Source: Brachypodium distachyon
Lineage: Eukaryota; Streptophyta; Magnoliopsida; Poales; Poaceae
Assembly (NCBI RefSeq): GCF_000005505.3
Contig: NC_016133.3
Coordinates: forward strand, 55,021,237 to 55,085,236
Length of the DNA: 64,000 bases
Direction: 5' to 3'
A program made the position numbers and the translations under genes. Below, piece by piece: positions 59,855-64,000 of this stretch (its first letter is position 1; every line of letters starts with the position of its first letter). Below the pieces are notes generated by a model. The model was not told where the DNA came from. It searched no databases and saw only the letters and a list, made by a program, of their open reading frames with translations.

Positions 59855-62317
59855 TTACCAGAATCTATCTTTGTTCACCGATAAATAGCCGGACATCACC
59901 TTTCCCCCGGTGTTCCTCATTCCATCAATGAGGTAGCACCAGGTTGATCCCAGGGCTCCAATAAAGAAATCTGCTTCGGTGGCCATGATGAAATTGACGA
60001 GGGGATAGTTTGTGCCGGTCTCACGTCCCAGACTAGCTTCGTACACCGCCATGGTCACATTGGCATCTTGTCGTGTCACGTTCGTGAAGTAGAAATTCCA
60101 GGTGTGATGTAGTTTAGTCCTGTCGATGACTTCCTGAATTTTCAACATTTTAAGGGTTGAGTTTCAGAGAAACTGCAGAAACAAACAGGCATTCGTGTTA
60201 CACCAAACGGGGGAATGATGTGGAGTTAAACTTGCCTGCATTTCAGTGGAGAGCCAGATGTTCCTGAGACCTGGGAAACGTCTGCGGAGCCCGGCAGCCA
60301 GCTCCATGTATTTATCAAAGCCAGACACTACCATTTCACAAGCCTTGTCTCCCATCCTTACATGCATGCTGAGAAGAGGCCTGGGCATATATGGTTTATG
60401 GTCGGACCACACAAGCCGCTTGACATCAGATTCCGTTTTTCCAGTTTTGATGTCCTGCAATCGTGGTATATTTCTGTTAGCTGTTTTGGAAAAAAACAGC
60501 ATTCGGGATAGCCAGATCACATGATGGCTTTCGTTGACCGAACCTGCGGTGGATCAACATCATTCTGAACATTTCCAAGAACCAACTCTGATGCCTGCAC
60601 ACCGAATGCAGAATGCCTAGCCACATTCAGTAGTCTGCATGTATACTCCATCTGGAACCTCATTAGGTATCGTACAGCCTGCATTGAAGTTTCAGACATT
60701 CAGGTGCACTGAGATTCAGAGTGATGTTCAGAAATTTGAGGCGACGCATTTTAACGCAAACCGCGTTTTCATGCATCACTAATAGGATCAGAGTGCATGT
60801 TTGCACCTGTGCTAACCACCATCTCCTATCCATTTTACGGTGATTCGTAATCAATATCCCGTGTACATCCGTTGTTGGTTGCATAAATTTCCATGGTTCT
60901 CCCCACGTCCTGGACAACAGCAAGCGTTAAAACAACTGTGAACCGAAGGAACTGCTCACATAGCTAATCAGGATTTATAATGTTGTTGAAAAGACACTTT
61001 TCATAAAGAGAAACGGTACCTAGGTATTCGCCCGGCCCATATTTGCTTGGAGGTATAATTTTCCTTCACTTTCACAATTGCATTGTCCCAAGAGTCTCTG
61101 CTTTGCATGAGCTCAAAAGCGCGCTTTCGGCAGTCCGGAGATGTCTCGGGAAAGAAGTAGCAGGACCAGCTAGATATTGACAGGCCTGGAAAATAAAACA
61201 TAAAATTTCACAGTCTACCATTTTCGTACAAGATAACAACATGAAGTAGCACTGCACGTCTCAGATCATGATCTGCAAATGAAAAGAGGATTATGCCACC
61301 TTTGCAACCGTCATGATCGGCTCGATTGTAGTAACCTGTGACCAGAATCCTTTTCTCTTTAATGGCGATGGCAAGGAGTCCTGACATTGCAGCAAGCTGC
61401 GCGCCCATGCCAAACCCCGGCAGCCTCTCCCAATCGGCGACCAGAAACCGTAAGCTCGGATCACTGCAGTTTGGAGGGTGCTGGTGAACCCATATATCTC
61501 GCTGCACTTGTCTTGTCAACGGATAGTTTTCTTCATCAGACCCTACAATCTTTCCCATTGTAATTCAAAATTAAATGTCTGCACTGCATAAAAATTTAAA
61601 ATACTAACAAAAAAAATCAGGCAAGTTTCACACACAGACCCAAGGTGGATACGGCATGTCAGACTTAGCACTAGTCCTGAAAAACGCCTGCTCCTCATTT
61701 CCTGAAAACTTTCGGTCAAACAGCTCAAGCCCAAGTGCCCCTTTCCACAACGTCCAGGGAGGAAATGCTCCGTCATCGCCGTAGCCGTCGAATCGCCTGT
61801 CCCTCTCCAGATTACGCCTGCAGTCATCCAGATGAGGCGGCCGTGGCGTATCTGAATCTGAACTTCCAAGGTCTTCATCGCCGGTGCCATTCAGACTCAA
61901 CGAAGCGCTCCAGGCATCGTACAGCTGCATCACGCTGGCTCCTGTCTTTCTATGCAGAACAGCTGGGGCGCCATCTGTTGCTGCAGTGGCAGCAGCAGCA
62001 GCAGGAACAACACTGTCTACTACTACAGAAGCAAGAACAAGTCAACAGATGCCAGTCAGACTCAGACATGTAGCGGCAGATATACATACATTACTGCTGC
62101 TGTGGAATTCTCGGAACGTGCAACGATGGATTGAATTACCGTGGCGGGTGAGAGGTATTTGGATCACCGGAGGGAGAGCGGCGCCGAGGAGGTAGACGGC
62201 GCAGACGCCGGAGAGGAAGCCCAGCGCCCATGCCTTGTTGCAGGGAGCGGCCTGCAGAGCCCTCCTGGAGACGACCCTCTCGAGGCTCTTCCCATTGCTG
62301 TTGCTGCTCATCACCAT
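59855..62317 (-). CDS. FUT8-like / O-fucosyltransferase-family protein
   Basis: Eight coding exons (minus): 62140-62317, 61640-62022, 61300-61549, 61020-61185, 60807-60909, 60544-60678, 60236-60454, 59855-60133; 1713 nt, 570 residues. Start at MVMSSNSNGKSLER. One membrane anchor lies at about 29-48 (AWALGFLSGVCAVYLLGAAL), as in Golgi type II glycosyltransferases. A variable Ala/Ser/Asp stem follows, and the catalytic part begins around GSDEENYPLTRQVQRDIWVH. HVRMGDKACEM at 436-446 corresponds to the HxRxxDK GDP-fucose-binding motif of alpha-1,6-fucosyltransferases (GT23). TEADFFIGALGSTWCYLIDG near the end is the third conserved motif. Acceptor substrate unknown. The intron 2 acceptor (exon 61300-61549 start) is the weakest junction; intron 1 has a NAGNAG acceptor; intron 7 begins with GC. 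Confidence 0.85.
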
Positions 62318-64000
62318 CCTGGGCTCTCAGCCGCAGCAGCCACACATGCATCCACGGCTGGCTGCGGGACAGAGGTGAGCGAAGCGAATCACTGCGTGCT
62401 CGAAATGGAGGCGCGAGACGGGGGGAGCGGTGGAAAGGCAGAACAATTCGTGCCTCAGTTAGAGATTCTGATTTGAGGAGTCGTTTGGGAAAAGCAAAGA
62501 AAAACAGAGAAACGAGCCGCTGCCGCTCTCGGAATTCGGAACGACGACGGGATTGAATGCAAAACACGAACCACTTGATTCAGAATAGGAGAAGTAAACT
62601 CGTGAGGAAGATTGGAAGAATCGTCGCGTGCTTACGATGGATAATTTAAGCGCCAGTGGAGCGGTGTACTAGCAGGCAGGAGCAGCATTTTGTCTCGGTC
62701 AACTCTAATAACATCTCCTGGACGAAGGATGAACTCACATCTCTCTGGTTCATTAAATTCGTTCATCCATCAGAGAAATATACGGAGGTGGCGCCGCTCG
62801 TGTGGTGGGGGCCACACGTGTTGATCCTGGCTGTCAGCGAGTCAGTGAGTGGAAGCCTGCTGATCTGTGTGCCTTGGTGTCGAGTTTGCAAACGGACGGA
62901 AGGAGAGCCGCATGCAGGGGAAGGCACGCGACAGGTGGCGCCATGGTGGCGCCACGTTTGGGTGCCCCAGTTGCCGTTCAGCTGCCCGCGAGTCGTTTCT
63001 CCAGCTCTGCGTGCAGTGCATGGCGAGCGACCGGCGCCCGGGAAGGGGAACGGCTTGGAAAACCGCGACTCTGCGGCGCTATTTTTTTTTAAATAATACG
63101 AATTATTTAGTCATTATTGGAAATAATACACGTTTTAGAATTTTTTTTAAATAATACACCCCGATTAGGCCCACTCGGTCTCACTCAGGCCGACTGGAGG
63201 CCGGTCTGCCAGCCCACACCCTTGTCCACATCGTCCAGGCCGATTAGGCCCCAGTCGGCTTCTGTCAGGCCAACTGGACGCTCGTCTTCCTCGCCATTGC
63301 TCGCCGGTTGATCTCTCTTCGATTCCCTTGGTCTCCACTCATTCTCATCGCATTAACACATGAGAATTGATCTTCACTATTTCACGAACCAGTTCAGGCG
63401 CTAGATCTCCCGTTTTCCTTCTTTAATGGCCACTTCCATCGACACACACCAAATGCCGCCCGTCGGCGTCCGTCTCCCGATCTCCCTCCTCTGCCTATAA
63501 AAGGCGATTCCTAGCGCGTCACCGTGCGCCTCTGCCCTTCCTCTCTCATTATCCTATTGAGAGGTTGTCCCCTCAAGCTCTCTACATCTCGTGCCACGAC
63601 CGTTTTCCTACGCTGTCCGTCGCCTCCATTGTTGAAGGGGAACTCGCTCCGAAGCTCTATTCCTCGATTCCTTTCACCGGGAGACTCGTCTGACTCTCTT
63701 CACCTTTTTTGACAAGGTTCCGCGAACAACCGTCGCCGTTGGCCGTGCCGTCCCCGACATCATGCCGAAGCCGTGCCCGGAGCTCCGGCCACAACGGGAG
63801 ACCTATCGCGCCTGAACCGGTTTGTGGAATAGTGGGGATTAATTCGTATGTGTTAATGAGAAGAGAATGGGTGGAGACCAGACGAATCGAAGGGAGATCA
63901 ACGGCAGGAGTGGCGTTCGAACTTCTGTTTCCTTGTACGTCGAGGAAGACGAACACCCAGTTGGCCTGGCCGAAGCCGACCAAGGCCTAATGGTGATGCT
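62318..64000. other. Promoter side of the fucosyltransferase gene, then unidentified sequence
   Basis: 62318-62640 is the likely leader/promoter; a G-box palindrome ACACGTGT lies at 62814-62821. 63080-63170 has A/T-rich runs with repeated aataatac words, and 63160-63330 repeats gcccactcggtc / aggccga-tgg-like blocks, which looks like transposon DNA continuing past the right edge. No gene supported. Confidence 0.4.

Overview
The window is nuclear DNA from a grass, most likely a pooid with a compact genome (Brachypodium-like). The evidence is many short-intron genes with GT-AG (and a few GC-AG) introns, GC-rich first exons, numerous Stowaway-type MITEs ending in CTCCCTCCGT, and proteins that read as grass orthologues. 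I rebuilt the gene models by hand from splice sites and reading-frame continuity, without alignment software.

Layout, left to right. (1) 24-1670, minus: 5' part of a DPH6-type diphthine-ammonia ligase gene that runs off the left edge. (2) 2956-6123, minus: a 14-exon casein kinase I gene. (3) 6.1-11.5 kb: intergenic, holding a U1 snRNA locus (plus strand, about 10194-10345) with a perfect plant USE, a TATA box, an Sm site, a 3' hairpin and a 3' box, between two copies of a direct repeat. (4) 11517-14367, minus: soluble ABC ATPase of the ABCI19-21 type; it shares a 309-bp divergent promoter with (5) 14677-17534, plus: GEMIN2, an Sm-core assembly factor. (6) 18.1-18.6 kb: remnant of a DUF3615-like gene whose exon is split by a Stowaway MITE. 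(7) 20886-25513, minus: kinesin KIN-10A (PAKRP2 type) with three MITEs in intron 1. (8) 26.2-28.6 kb: transposon cluster, with a MITE, a Mutator-like element that has captured part of a DUF962/Mpo1-like gene, and a Harbinger-like element. (9) 29.8-38.3 kb: a tandem pair of F-box genes, both frame-shifted, separated by a truncated retroelement and smaller elements. (10) 39069-42574, minus: ankyrin-repeat/ANKRD13-type gene. (11) 46061-51001, minus: PHO1-type SPX-EXS phosphate exporter with a PHR1-type P1BS site just upstream of its TATA box. (12) 51.3-59.8 kb: AT-rich intergenic DNA with several MITEs. (13) 59855-62317, minus: FUT8/O-fucosyltransferase-like type II membrane protein. The last 1.7 kb holds no gene I can support.

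The genes are mostly conserved housekeeping loci and do not form one pathway. Two functional links stand out. GEMIN2, which loads Sm rings on snRNAs, lies about 4 kb from a U1 snRNA locus. The PHO1 gene carries a phosphate-starvation promoter element. From memory, the order PHO1;2 / KIN-10A resembles the distal long arm of rice chromosome 2; this needs checking. The most unusual items are the U1 locus with an altered 5' end, four GC-AG introns among about 54, the MITE-split DUF3615 exon, and the gene capture inside the Mutator-like element.
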